A stretch of DNA of 64,000 nt from Nocardioides sp. (GTDB taxonomy: Bacteria; Actinomycetota; Actinomycetes; Propionibacteriales; Nocardioidaceae), in the NCBI RefSeq assembly GCF_014360585.1, contig NZ_JACIXG010000002.1, positions 88,231 through 152,230 of the forward strand. Direction: 5' to 3'. The translations under genes were made by a program, and so were the position numbers. Positions 23,881 through 35,027 of this stretch are shown here, piece after piece (the stretch's first letter is position 1; each line of letters begins with the position of its first letter). The notes below the pieces were generated by a model. It had not been told where the DNA came from and did not search any database. It saw only the letters and a program-made list of their open reading frames with translations.

Positions 23881-24794
23881 GCACCAGGACGCGCGCGGGA
23901 TTCATCGGGCTGGGCAACATCGGCAGGCCGATGGCGCTCCAACTCGCCAAGGCCGACGGCATCGACCTGTGGGTCCACGACATCGCCCCCGAGCCCGTCG
24001 CCGAGCTCGAGGCCGCGGGCGCTAAGGCGGCCGCCTCGGTGGCGGAGCTGGCGGCATCCGTCGACGTGCTGAGCGTGATGGTCCGCGACGACGACCAGGT
24101 GCGCCAGGTGCTGGCAGAGGTGCTGACGGCTCGCCGGACGACCGGCAGCCGCCTCACCGTCCTGGTGCACTCGACCGTCTCGCCCCACACCCCCACGGAA
24201 CTGGCCGCGACCGCCGCTCCCCACGGGGTCGACGTGCTCGACGCACCGGTCTCGGGTGGACCGATGGGCGCCGCCGACGGCACTCTGGCCATCCTCTGCG
24301 GCGGAGGGGCCGAGGCGTACGCAGCGGCATCCCCGGTCCTGTCAGTGATGGGCGCCAAGGTCGTCCATGCCGGTCCGGTCGGCGCCGGGACGAGATTCAA
24401 GCTGGCGCGGAACCTGCTCCACTTCGCCTCCTTCACCGCCGCCACCGAGGCCCAGCGGCTCGCCGAGGCGGCCGGGCTGGACCTGGTCGCGCTCGGTGAG
24501 GTCGTCCGCCACACCGACGCGATCACCGGCGGGCCCGGCGCGATCATGCATCGCGACACCACCGCAACGATTGCCCCCGATGACTTCTGGCACGGCGTCT
24601 TCGGCCACGTCGTGGCGCTGGGGGAGAAGGACCTCGGCTTCGCGATCGAGCTGGCCGAGGAGCTCGGCGTCGAGGTGCCGCTGGCCCGGCTCGCGCTCGA
24701 GCGGCTGGCGCCGGGTTTGGGGATGTCCGACGTCGAGGGGGTCTCGACAGGCTCGACCACCGCAGAGAGACTCGACCGCCGCAGAGAGACATGA
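23877..24794 (+). CDS. 3-hydroxyisobutyrate-dehydrogenase-like (beta-hydroxyacid DH) protein
   Basis: 305-aa protein. The N-terminal Rossmann motif GFIGLGNIGRPMALQLAKAD is the beta-hydroxyacid dehydrogenase signature; DAPVSGGPMGAADGTLAILCGG is the substrate-binding region, and KLARNLLHFASFTAATEAQRL carries the catalytic Lys. The usual length is ~290-300. The extra C-terminus VSTGSTTAERLDRRRET after GMSDVEG is encoded by a short palindromic repeat plus a 19-bp duplication, so it is not part of the fold. Position matches Rv0770. The substrate (a 3-hydroxy acid or a steroid acid) is unknown. Confidence 0.86.
   Translation: MSTRTRAGFIGLGNIGRPMALQLAKADGIDLWVHDIAPEPVAELEAAGAKAAASVAELAASVDVLSVMVRDDDQVRQVLAEVLTARRTTGSRLTVLVHSTVSPHTPTELAATAAPHGVDVLDAPVSGGPMGAADGTLAILCGGGAEAYAAASPVLSVMGAKVVHAGPVGAGTRFKLARNLLHFASFTAATEAQRLAEAAGLDLVALGEVVRHTDAITGGPGAIMHRDTTATIAPDDFWHGVFGHVVALGEKDLGFAIELAEELGVEVPLARLALERLAPGLGMSDVEGVSTGSTTAERLDRRRET
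24740..24789. repeat. Short palindromic repeat plus 19-bp tandem duplication at a gene 3' end
   Basis: GGTCTCGACAGGCTCGACC (24740-24758) is the short form of the dispersed repeat. It runs into two near-identical 19-mers, CTCGACCACCGCAGAGAGA (24752-24770) and CTCGACCGCCGCAGAGAGA (24771-24789). It encodes the last ~17 residues of the upstream enzyme, reading VSTGST as in the ligase at 52949. Confidence 0.7.
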
Positions 24795-25201
24795 GTGACC
24801 ATGCCTGACGACAAGTTCGCCGAGCTCCCCGAGCAGCGGGCCAAGGGCCTGCGCAAGATGGAGGAGGTCTACGGCTTCGACATGGCCGACGGCGAGGGCG
24901 ACTTCTTCCGCTATACCGCCGACCACCTCTTCGGCGACATCTGGCAGCGCCCGGGTCTGACCACGCGCGACCGGCGGCTCCTGCTGATCGGGCTCCTCGC
25001 CGGCCAAGGCGCCGCGGACGTGCTCGGGATCCAGATCCCCGCCGCGTACGCCAACGGTGAGCTCTCCGAGGACGAGCTGCGGGAGATCGTGGTTTTCCTG
25101 AGTCACTACGCGGGATGGCCCAACGGTGCCAGGATGAACACGGTCGTCGAGGAGACCATCGGCAAGGCCCGAAGAGAGGCCCAGGGGAAGGCTCAGCGCT
25201 C

Positions 25202-25205
<4 letters not shown>
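24795..25205 (+). CDS. Carboxymuconolactone decarboxylase-like protein
   Basis: 136-aa all-helical protein of the CMD/AhpD superfamily. The LTTRDRRLLLIGLLAGQGAADVLGIQIPAAYANGELSEDELREIVVFLSHYAGWPNGARM stretch contains the family core with the HYAGWP catalytic-site His. It lacks the CxxC of AhpD peroxidase-type members, so decarboxylase or lactone chemistry is more likely. GTG at 24795 abuts the preceding stop; ATG at 24801 is possible. By position it equals Rv0771. The stop overlaps the FprB-like start. Confidence 0.83.
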
Positions 25206-26815
<1,610 letters not shown>

Positions 26816-26893
26816 CTGCGACTCGATCGCCGACTCGGCGTTGGGTTGTCTGCAAGAGTGGGTGGAAACCGATCCTCGGGGGAAAGGCACTCC

Positions 26894-27319
26894 ATGTCAG
26901 ACAGCGAGTTCAAGGACTGGAACCAGTCGATCATCGACGAGTTCCGAGCCAACGACGGCAACGTCACCTCGGTGCCGTTCGGGCGCGGGCTCGTGCTCGT
27001 GCACCACACCGGCGCCAAGACGGGCACCGAGCGGGTCTCGCCGGTGGCCAACATCCGTCAGGACCCCGACACCTGGCTGATCGCCGCTTCCAAGGCCGGA
27101 GCCCCGGACAACCCAGCCTGGTATCACAATCTCCTGGCCAACCCGGAGACCAAGATCGAGACGCCCGCGGACGGTGTCGTCGAGGTCCGGGTCAGCGAGC
27201 TGACCGGCACGGAGCGGGACGCCGCCTGGGAGCGTTTCAAAGCGATGAGCCCAGGTTTCGGAGAGTACGAGGCGAAGACCGACCGGGTCATCCCGGTGCT
27301 CGCGCTGCACCGCAGATGA
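26894..27319 (+). CDS. DDN-family (deazaflavin/F420-binding) nitroreductase-like protein
   Basis: 141-aa split-barrel protein with SDSEFKDWNQSIIDEFRANDG, LVLVHHTGAKTGTERVSPV, WLIAASKAGAPDNPAWYHNLLANPE and the terminal TDRVIPVLALHRR: the standard features of the deazaflavin-dependent nitroreductase family, which uses F420 with quinones, heteroaromatics or unknown natural substrates. The ATG has GGGGGAAAGG 6 nt upstream. An isolated rightward gene 78 bp after fprB; an independent promoter is likely. Confidence 0.9.
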   Translation: MSDSEFKDWNQSIIDEFRANDGNVTSVPFGRGLVLVHHTGAKTGTERVSPVANIRQDPDTWLIAASKAGAPDNPAWYHNLLANPETKIETPADGVVEVRVSELTGTERDAAWERFKAMSPGFGEYEAKTDRVIPVLALHRR

Positions 27320-27329
27320 GCGACCTCTG

Positions 27330-27372
27330 GGTCTCAGACAGGTAGGTCTCAGGCAGGTAGGTCTCAGACCGG
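27330..27372. repeat. 15-bp tandem repeat, almost three copies, between convergent genes
   Basis: GGTCTCAGACAGGTA (27330-27344), GGTCTCAGGCAGGTA (27345-27359) and a partial GGTCTCAGACCGG (27360-27372). The last unit overlaps the stop codon of the leftward gene. Probably replication slippage; no hairpin is obvious. Confidence 0.7.
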
Positions 27373-28641
27373 CGTGATCGGCAGCGACCGGCGCGGCTCG
27401 AAGGCGAAGTCTGCGCCGGTGCTGAATCGCACCACGGCGACCTCGGAGGCCTCGGGGACGGGTTCGGGGCGGCGTACGATCTCGGCCCGCCAGCCGTCTG
27501 CGCCGGTGTCTCCCAAGGGCGTCACCTCTACGTCGAGGTGAGGGTCGAGGGCATGCACCGCCGCCTGGATCGGAACGAACCATTCCGGGCCGATCAGCGA
27601 GACCCAGGCGTCGTCCTCGTCGGCAGGCGAGGGCCGCACGACCAGCGCCTCGGCCTCGATCTCCACCGAGACGTACGCAGCGGGGTTCAGCATCGGGTGG
27701 AGCGCGAGCAGCCGGAGCGCGCCCTCGGTGTCCGCCGGCAGCGACAGAGCCCGAGCCAGGCGTGAGCCGGCGATTCCGGCGACCCCGACCAGCTGCTTGC
27801 GGCGGATGTCGACGAGCTGTTCGGGCGAGGCCACCCGGGGCTCCAGCGCGAGGGTGAACCCACGGTCGAGCAGCGCCATCTGCAGGCAGACCTCGTCGGC
27901 GATACGCACCAGCGCGGAGTGGGAGAAGGCGGCGAGGTCGAGGTCGGAGACGAGCGGTCCGGCGTAGTCGGCCGCGCCGTCGTCGGCAGGGTCGATCGGG
28001 GCCAGCTCGAGGCTCGCCGCCCGGGAGCGCTCGTTGAGCGCCAGCTCCGGGACCGCGACCGCCTCGGGGTGGGCGTCGTCGATGACCACCGTCCAGCGAC
28101 AGTGCGGCGTCCGGCCGGCGGGCATCCGCGGGGGCCGGTGGACCGGGCGGACCTGCGCCCGCGGGTGGGTCGCGACTGCGGTGGCGTCGAAGGTGGGGTC
28201 CTCGATGTCATGGCACATCCCACGGACGTACTCCTCGCCCATCGGCTCCACGTCCATGAGCGCTCCGCAGTGGTCCAGGTGGAACTCGCCATGGCGGGCG
28301 TCGTGGACGGTGTAGCGGAAGTCCATGAACTGCGGAGGTGCGCCGATGTCGAGCTGGAGGCCCTTGAAGATGATCGGCACGTCACCCTGGCCGGGCACCG
28401 CCGGCGCATAGCCCAGTGCCGCCTGCATCCGCCGGGTGTAGATCGGCGAGGCGGACGCCCACTCCACGATCGCGATCCGCAGCATCTCCTCGCGGCCGAA
28501 GGCGGAGATGCACCAGGCCATCCCCGAGCGGTCGATCAGCTGGCCGATCAGGAGGAGCTCGCGGACGGTCTCGGCGAGCTCGTCCCGGGTCAGGACGGCA
28601 TAGCGGGACGGGATCAACGGATGTGGAGCTTCCGCATCCAC
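27364..28641 (-). CDS. Conserved-looking protein of unknown function (425 aa)
   Basis: I do not recognise the family. The N-terminal ~90 residues are helical (LTRDELAETVRELLLIGQLIDRSG). The centre has a His/Cys/Asp-rich stretch, FRYTVHDARHGEFHLDHCGALMDVEPMGEEYVRGMCHDIEDPTFD (split here: HDARHGEFHLDHCG and MCHDIED), that looks like a metal or cofactor site, followed by HPRAQVRPVHRPPRMP. The C-terminal half is alpha/beta and acidic. No signal peptide or membrane span. Codon use matches its neighbours and the frame is open throughout, so it is a real gene. The ATG at 28641 overlaps the aldehyde dehydrogenase by 28 bp; a TTG at 28617 would overlap its stop by exactly 4 bp. It is last in a leftward group behind GMC and aldehyde dehydrogenases, so it may act on the same alcohol-to-acid series. 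Confidence 0.75.
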   Translation of the reverse strand: MDAEAPHPLIPSRYAVLTRDELAETVRELLLIGQLIDRSGMAWCISAFGREEMLRIAIVEWASASPIYTRRMQAALGYAPAVPGQGDVPIIFKGLQLDIGAPPQFMDFRYTVHDARHGEFHLDHCGALMDVEPMGEEYVRGMCHDIEDPTFDATAVATHPRAQVRPVHRPPRMPAGRTPHCRWTVVIDDAHPEAVAVPELALNERSRAASLELAPIDPADDGAADYAGPLVSDLDLAAFSHSALVRIADEVCLQMALLDRGFTLALEPRVASPEQLVDIRRKQLVGVAGIAGSRLARALSLPADTEGALRLLALHPMLNPAAYVSVEIEAEALVVRPSPADEDDAWVSLIGPEWFVPIQAAVHALDPHLDVEVTPLGDTGADGWRAEIVRRPEPVPEASEVAVVRFSTGADFAFEPRRSLPITPV

Positions 28642-30197
28642 CGCAGCGACGTCTGCATCTGCTTGGCGTAGTCGTCGAAGGTCTGCTTGCCCTGCGGCCC
28701 CATGACCTGCTTCTTCAGGGTCGCGACGTTCTGGGTCTCGGTGTACTTGAGCAGCCCCTGGTCACCGTGGCGGGCGCCGACGCCGGACTGCTTCATGCCG
28801 CCCGACGGGGTCGACTTGGAGGCGTACGCGGTGGCCAGGCCGTCGTTGATGTTGACGTTGCCCGACTCGATCCGGGCCGCGACCTGTTGTGCGCGCTTGA
28901 AGTTCGTGGTCCACACCGAGGCGTTGAGCCCGTACTCGGTGTCGTTGGCCAGCTCGATCGCCTCCTCCAGGGTGGAGTAGCGGTGGAGCGAGACGACCGG
29001 TCCGAAGGTCTCGGTCACCCCGTGCAGCATCTCCTTCGTGGTGCCTTCCAGGATGGTCGGCTCGAAGAAGGTCGGCCCGATGTCTGGGCGCGCCTTGCCG
29101 CCGGTCAGGACGGTGGCGCCCTTGGCGATCGCGTCGTCGACGTGGGACTGCACCCGCGCCAGATGGTCGGGGGAGACCAGCGCTCCGAGGTCCGGTCCGA
29201 AGGCGTACGCAGCCTCGATCCGCATCGACTCGACGGCGGCGACGAACTTGTCGCGGAACTCGTCGTACATCGCCTCGGGGATGTAGATCCGCTCGATGTG
29301 CATGCAGATCTGGCCGGTGTTGCCGAAGACGGCGAACATCGAGCCCCCGACCGTCTCGTCGATGTCGGCGTCGTCGAGGACGATCATCGGGTTCTTGCCG
29401 CCCAGCTCGAGGCAGGCGCCGATCAGGTTGCGCCCGGCCTGCTCACCGATCACCCGCCCGGTGGCGGTGGACCCGGTGAACATCGCGTAGTCGACGTTGT
29501 CCATCAGCGTCGGGCCCACGTCGGGCCCCTCGCCGCAGACGACCTGGAACAGGCCCTTCGGCAGGCCCGCCTCCTCGAGCAGCGCGATGCCGAACAGCGG
29601 CGAGAGCGCCGTCTTGTTGTCGGGCTTGAGGAGCACCGCGTTGCCGGCCATGAGCGCCGGGATCGCGTCGGAGAGCCCGGTCGCGAACGGGAAGTTCCAT
29701 GGCGCGATGACGCCGACCAGGCCGCGCGGCGGGTGGCGCTCGATCGAGCTCGACAGCAACGGCATCATCCCGGGCCGCAACTTGTCCTTGAGCAGCTTCG
29801 GCGCCCGCTTGAGGTAGTGCGAGATCACCATCGGCGGGTCGCACACCTCCTCGAACGCGATCCGGCGGGCCTTGCCCGACTCGGCCTGGATGAGGTCGGC
29901 GATCTTGTGCTGGTTGCGCAGGATCAGCTCGTGAGCGCGCTTGAAGACGGCCAGCCGCTCCCGGAGCGGTGTCGCCGCCCACTTGCGCTGGGCGGCCCGG
30001 CCCTCGGCGGCTGCCCGCTCGACATCGGCCGGAGAGGACTGTGGCAGCGCGACCAGCACCTCGCCGGTGTAGACCTCGGTCAGCTTCCAGGACGCACCTG
30101 TGGAGGAGGGGACCCGGGAGACCAGCTCGGTCAGCAGCTCCTCGGTGATCCAGTCGGGGCGGCGTACGTCTGCTGTGTTCGCTGTGTCAGTGCTCAT
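28614..30197 (-). CDS. Aldehyde dehydrogenase, succinate-semialdehyde type (GabD2-like)
   Basis: 527-aa ALDH. Motifs: IAPWNFPFATGLSDAIPALMAGN, MFTGSTATGRVIGEQAG, CLELGGKNPMIVL (general-base Glu), FGNTGQICMHIER (nucleophile Cys), FGPVVSLHRY. Length and QICMHIER resemble GabD2-type enzymes, but the substrate need not be succinate semialdehyde in this context. It lies 43 bp downstream of the GMC oxidoreductase on the same strand, an arrangement that fits alcohol to aldehyde to acid oxidation by two successive enzymes. Confidence 0.89.
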   Translation of the reverse strand: MSTDTANTADVRRPDWITEELLTELVSRVPSSTGASWKLTEVYTGEVLVALPQSSPADVERAAAEGRAAQRKWAATPLRERLAVFKRAHELILRNQHKIADLIQAESGKARRIAFEEVCDPPMVISHYLKRAPKLLKDKLRPGMMPLLSSSIERHPPRGLVGVIAPWNFPFATGLSDAIPALMAGNAVLLKPDNKTALSPLFGIALLEEAGLPKGLFQVVCGEGPDVGPTLMDNVDYAMFTGSTATGRVIGEQAGRNLIGACLELGGKNPMIVLDDADIDETVGGSMFAVFGNTGQICMHIERIYIPEAMYDEFRDKFVAAVESMRIEAAYAFGPDLGALVSPDHLARVQSHVDDAIAKGATVLTGGKARPDIGPTFFEPTILEGTTKEMLHGVTETFGPVVSLHRYSTLEEAIELANDTEYGLNASVWTTNFKRAQQVAARIESGNVNINDGLATAYASKSTPSGGMKQSGVGARHGDQGLLKYTETQNVATLKKQVMGPQGKQTFDDYAKQMQTSLRWMRKLHIR

Positions 30198-30240
30198 GTC
30201 TGCTTCCGATCAGCTGTTGTCGGTTCCGTCAAGAATGGCT

Positions 30241-31863
30241 CTACGCATGTTCGTCAAGGACGAAGGCTGCGCAGCGGTCACCGATCATGACCGCGGGAGC
30301 GTTGGTGTTGCCGCCGATGATCGACGGCATGATCGAGGCGTCGGCGACGCGGAGGCCGTCGATACCGTGTACGCGGAGGCGTGGGTCGACCACGGCCCGC
30401 TCGTCGACGCCCATCCGGCAGGAGCCGACGGCGTGGTAGATCGAGGTCGCCCGGTTGGTGACCTCGTCCTTCATCGCCTCGGCGTCGATGGACCGGCCGG
30501 GGTGGATCTCCGACTTGACCTGGTCGCCGAAGGCCGGGGAGGCCATGATCTCGCGGATCATCTCGACGCCTTCGAGCAGGACCCGCTTGTCGTCTGGCTC
30601 GGCGAGATAGTTGAAGTCGATCAGCGGCTCGGCGGTCGGGTCGGCGCTGCGCAGTCGCAGCGTCCCCCGCGAGCGCGGATAGATCAGCGACGACATCACC
30701 GTGAGCGCGGCTCGTGGGTCGACCGCGTGCCGGATCGGGGCGTCCTGGTTGGGGGAGGGGTAGGCCCAGGGGAGCACGTGCAGCTGCAGGTCGGGTACGT
30801 CGGTGGCCAGCGAGGTGCGTACGAAACCGACCGTCTCGAAGACAGTGTGACCGAGGATCGACTTCCCGACCGTCTGCTCCCGGAGGACCGCCTTGCCGAA
30901 GTAGGCCGCGGTGCCGCGGTGCAGTGCGGTCGGCATCTCCCAGGTGGTCGGCACGAACATGTGGTCGTGCAGGTTGTCGCCGACCGGCAGCTCGTGGACG
31001 GCGGTGATCCCGTGCTCGGCGAGGTGGGCGGCAGGCCCGATCCCGGAGAGCATCAGCAGCTGGGGCGAGCCGAAGGCTCCCGCGGAGACGATCACCTCCT
31101 TCGTGGCCGAGATCGTCTGCGGACCCTGCCTGGTCTGGATCTCGACACCGGTGGCCCGCCCGTTCTCGACGACGACCCTGGAGACGTGCACCTGGGTCAG
31201 CGTGGTCAGGCCGGTCAGCTGCTGGTCGTGGAGGTAGCCGCGCGAGGCGGAGTAGCGCAGCCCGTCGACGGCGCTCTGCTGGAACGTCGAGACGCCCTCC
31301 TGCTCGGCGGCGTTGTAGTCGTCGAGCACCTTCACGTCGAGGGTCTCGGCTGCGGCACGCTGGAAGGAGAGCGACGCCTCGGTCGGCCGCGGGTGCTTCA
31401 TGACCTTGATCGGCCCGCCCGTGCCGCGGTAGTCGGAGCCGCCGCCCTCGTAGTCCTCGATCCTTCGGTACGCCTCGTTGACCGAGTCCGCATCCCAGCC
31501 GGTGTTGCCCTCGGCCGCCCAGGCGTCGTAGTTGGCCCGGTTGCCCCGGACCCACAGCAGGCCGTTGATCGAGGAGGAGCCGCCGAGCACCTTGCCGCGC
31601 GGCTGGGGGAGCTCGCGGTTGCGGGCGTGCTTCTGGGGGACCGTGTGGTAGCCCCAGTCGACGAGCTTCTTCAGCCGTGGCTCGGCGTGCAGCGGGCCGA
31701 TCATGCCCGGCTTGGTGACCAGGTAGTTGCGCTTGTCCACCTTCCCGGCCTCGAGGAGGATGACCGACTTGCCGGCCGCGGCCAGACGCCCGGCGACCGC
31801 GCAGCCCGCGGACCCGGCGCCCACGACGACGTACTCGGCCTCGGTGACCTTCTCGCGGGCCAT
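30241..31863 (-). CDS. GMC-family FAD oxidoreductase, second copy
   Basis: 540-aa paralogue of the GMC enzyme at 12609-14222 (shared VVGAGSAGCA, LKKLVDWGY, GKVLGGSSSINGLLWVRGNRANYDAWA, GAFGSPQLLMLSGIG, MPSIIGGNTNAPAVMIG). The catalytic His lies in SIYHAVGSCRMG. Choline-dehydrogenase-like naming is common for this group, but no choline genes are nearby. It follows fadA5 by 57 bp with a short palindromic repeat in the gap, so it may be driven from the KstR-controlled fadA5 promoter. Confidence 0.9.
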   Translation of the reverse strand: MAREKVTEAEYVVVGAGSAGCAVAGRLAAAGKSVILLEAGKVDKRNYLVTKPGMIGPLHAEPRLKKLVDWGYHTVPQKHARNRELPQPRGKVLGGSSSINGLLWVRGNRANYDAWAAEGNTGWDADSVNEAYRRIEDYEGGGSDYRGTGGPIKVMKHPRPTEASLSFQRAAAETLDVKVLDDYNAAEQEGVSTFQQSAVDGLRYSASRGYLHDQQLTGLTTLTQVHVSRVVVENGRATGVEIQTRQGPQTISATKEVIVSAGAFGSPQLLMLSGIGPAAHLAEHGITAVHELPVGDNLHDHMFVPTTWEMPTALHRGTAAYFGKAVLREQTVGKSILGHTVFETVGFVRTSLATDVPDLQLHVLPWAYPSPNQDAPIRHAVDPRAALTVMSSLIYPRSRGTLRLRSADPTAEPLIDFNYLAEPDDKRVLLEGVEMIREIMASPAFGDQVKSEIHPGRSIDAEAMKDEVTNRATSIYHAVGSCRMGVDERAVVDPRLRVHGIDGLRVADASIMPSIIGGNTNAPAVMIGDRCAAFVLDEHA

Positions 31864-31881
31864 CTCAGACCCTCCTCCGAC

Positions 31882-31904
31882 CGGTGGTCGAGCTTGTCGA
31901 GACC
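31882..31904. repeat. Short palindromic repeat between fadA5 and GMC gene
   Basis: CGGTGGTCGAGCTTGTCGAGACC, the reverse complement of the GGTCTCGACAAGCTCGACCACCG type of dispersed repeat. It sits alone in the 57-bp gap between two leftward genes. Confidence 0.7.
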
Positions 31905-31920
31905 GCGCAGCCCATGACAG

Positions 31921-33138
<1,218 letters not shown>

Positions 33139-33183
33139 TCACGTCCGGTGACGTGACACGGGTGACACTCGATTGTCCCAAAT

Positions 33184-33197
33184 TAGAACGTGTTCTC
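33184..33197. promoter_or_regulatory. KstR-type operator (fadA5 side)
   Basis: TAGAACGTGTTCTC matches TnnAACnnGTTnnA except for the final base. It lies 99 bp upstream of fadA5. Confidence 0.75.
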
Positions 33198-33258
33198 GTT
33201 CGGCGCAACCCTTGTGTACTGAGCCTTGTGTGATGCGGGGCACTGTGTGACGATAAAC

Positions 33259-33272
33259 TAGAACGTGTTACA
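33259..33272. promoter_or_regulatory. KstR-type operator (cyp125 side)
   Basis: TAGAACGTGTTACA, full match to TnnAACnnGTTnnA, 25 bp upstream of the cyp125 GTG. Confidence 0.8.
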
Positions 33273-33297
33273 GAAAAGACCTCGAAGGAGCACACCC

Positions 33298-34521
33298 GTG
33301 ACCGCTCTCCCCGTGGATTTCGATCCGACTGATCCCGTGCTCAACGAGGAGCGCGTCCCCCTCCAGGAGTTCCTCGAGCTCCGCAAGTCGGCTCCGGTGT
33401 GGTGGGTCGAGCAGACGCCGGAGGCTCGGGCGGGCTTCCTCGACACCGGTTTCTGGGCGGTGAGCAAGCACGAGGACATCCTCGCCGTCTCCAAGGACAA
33501 CGAGAACTTCGGCACGAACGAGAACGGCGTGATCATCCGGTTCGCGCCCGACATGACCCGTGAGCAGGTGGAGCTCCAGCGCGCGATGCTGATCCACCAC
33601 GACGCCCCCGACCACACCAAGCTGCGCCAGATCATCAGCCGCGGCTTCACCCCGCGTGCGATCAACGCGCTCAAGGATCGCTTGGTCGAGCGGGCCGACG
33701 CCATCGTCGACGACGCCCTGGCCAAGGGCGAGGGCGACTTCGTCGCAGAGGTCGCCGCCGAGCTCCCGCTCCAGGCGATCGCCGAGCTTCTCGGCGTCCC
33801 GCAGGAGGACCGGCGCAAGCTCTTCGACTGGTCCAACCAGATGCTCGCCTACGACGACCCGGATTACGACGCGGACCCCGAGGCCGCCTCGATAGAGATC
33901 CTGACCTACGCGATGCAGCTGGCCGCCGAGCGCAAGGCGGACCCCAAGGACGACATCATCTCCAAGCTGGTCAATGCCGAGCTTGAGGGCGGGGCGCTGG
34001 GCGATGACGAGTTCGGCTTCTTCGTCATCCTGCTCGCGGTCGCCGGCAACGAGACCACCCGCAACGCGATCTCCCACGGCATGCAGGCCTTCTTCGACCA
34101 CCCCGACCAGTGGGAGCTGTGGAAGAAGGAGCGCCCCGACACGATGGTCGACGAGGTGATCCGGTGGGCCACCCCGGTCACGGTCTTCCAACGTACGGCG
34201 CTCAACGACGTCGAGGTCGGCGGCCAGCTGGTCAAGAAGGGCCAGCGCGTCGGCATCTTCTACGCCTCGGGCAATCATGACGAGGACGTCTTCGACGACC
34301 CGGACACCTTCGACATCACCCGTGAGCACAACCCGCACCTCGCCTTCGGCGGCCACGGCGCGCACTACTGCATCGGCGCCAACCTCGCCCGGATGGAGGT
34401 GCGGATCATGTTCGACGCGATCGCCGACCGGATGCCCGACCTGAAGCCCAATGGCACCCCGCGCCGACTGCGGCACGCGTGGATCAACGGCATCAAGGAG
34501 ATGCCGGTCACCTACTCCTGA
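33298..34521 (+). CDS. cyp125: Steroid C26/C27-monooxygenase P450
   Basis: 407-aa P450 that oxidises the sterol side-chain terminus to alcohol, aldehyde and acid, starting side-chain degradation. It matches my memory of M. tuberculosis CYP125A1 almost block by block: KLRQIISRGFTPRAINALKDR, ELPLQAIAELLGVPQEDRRKLFDWSNQM, DDEFGFFVILLAVAGNETTRN (I-helix), WATPVTVFQRTAL, FGGHGAHYCIGANLARME (heme Cys358) and the terminal MPDLKP...NGIKEMPVTYS. GTG at 33298 has GAAGGAG 7 nt upstream; starting further upstream would put the operator inside the gene. Convergent with the GNAT gene, overlapping it by 10 bp. Confidence 0.95.
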   Translation: MTALPVDFDPTDPVLNEERVPLQEFLELRKSAPVWWVEQTPEARAGFLDTGFWAVSKHEDILAVSKDNENFGTNENGVIIRFAPDMTREQVELQRAMLIHHDAPDHTKLRQIISRGFTPRAINALKDRLVERADAIVDDALAKGEGDFVAEVAAELPLQAIAELLGVPQEDRRKLFDWSNQMLAYDDPDYDADPEAASIEILTYAMQLAAERKADPKDDIISKLVNAELEGGALGDDEFGFFVILLAVAGNETTRNAISHGMQAFFDHPDQWELWKKERPDTMVDEVIRWATPVTVFQRTALNDVEVGGQLVKKGQRVGIFYASGNHDEDVFDDPDTFDITREHNPHLAFGGHGAHYCIGANLARMEVRIMFDAIADRMPDLKPNGTPRRLRHAWINGIKEMPVTYS

Positions 34522-35018
34522 TTAGGTATTGCCACGTTGGAGAAGTGGGGCCGGCGGAAGGGATACTCCGCCGGCACCCACTTCTTCAGTGCTTCGTAGA
34601 CCACCTCGTAGAGCCCCTGCTCGTACGCCTCGGTGGTCACCCACCAGCTGACGTCGACGTCGTACGCAGCCAGCTCCTCGCTCAGCTCCTGCCGGACGCC
34701 CAACGGGTAGAGATAGGCGCAGCCGACGTAGCCCAGTGCGGGCGTCTCCAGGACGTAGGAGAACGACTTGTTCTCCTTCCACTCGCCTTCGTGCCAGACG
34801 AGGTCGACGTAGTCGTCCTCCTCCGTCGTCGGGCCGGTCGGCCAGCCGCCGCCCCGGGTGGCGTTGATGAGGTCCCGATCGGCGTTGATCGCGCGTACGT
34901 CGTCGGCGAGGCACTCGCGCGACAGCGGCCGCGCGGTCAGGTCGCCGTGGGTGAGCACCCGCGGCGCCTCGAACCCGGCGGGCACGGCCAGCAGCTTGCT
35001 CAGTCCGGCATAGCTCAT
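34512..35018 (-). CDS. GNAT-like acetyltransferase
   Basis: 168-aa protein with RVLTHGDLTARPLSRECLADDVRAINADRDLINATRGGGWP and FSYVLETPALGYVGCAYLYPL, which look like the first helices and the central antiparallel strands of a GNAT fold; VSWWVTTEAYEQGLYEVVYEALKKWV would be beta4 and the acetyl-CoA helix, though the Q/RxxGxG/A loop is degenerate. The substrate is unknown. It ends inside the 3' end of cyp125 and begins 9 bp after the TetR stop, so it is probably co-transcribed with that regulator. Confidence 0.6.
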   Translation of the reverse strand: MSYAGLSKLLAVPAGFEAPRVLTHGDLTARPLSRECLADDVRAINADRDLINATRGGGWPTGPTTEEDDYVDLVWHEGEWKENKSFSYVLETPALGYVGCAYLYPLGVRQELSEELAAYDVDVSWWVTTEAYEQGLYEVVYEALKKWVPAEYPFRRPHFSNVAIPNQE

Positions 35019-35027
35019 GCCCGAAGG

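Noticed and set aside
33265..33297. Longer N-terminus for CYP125 starting inside the operator
   Set aside because: It would place the KstR-type site in coding sequence; the GTG at 33298 has a strong ribosome-binding site and the expected N-terminus.
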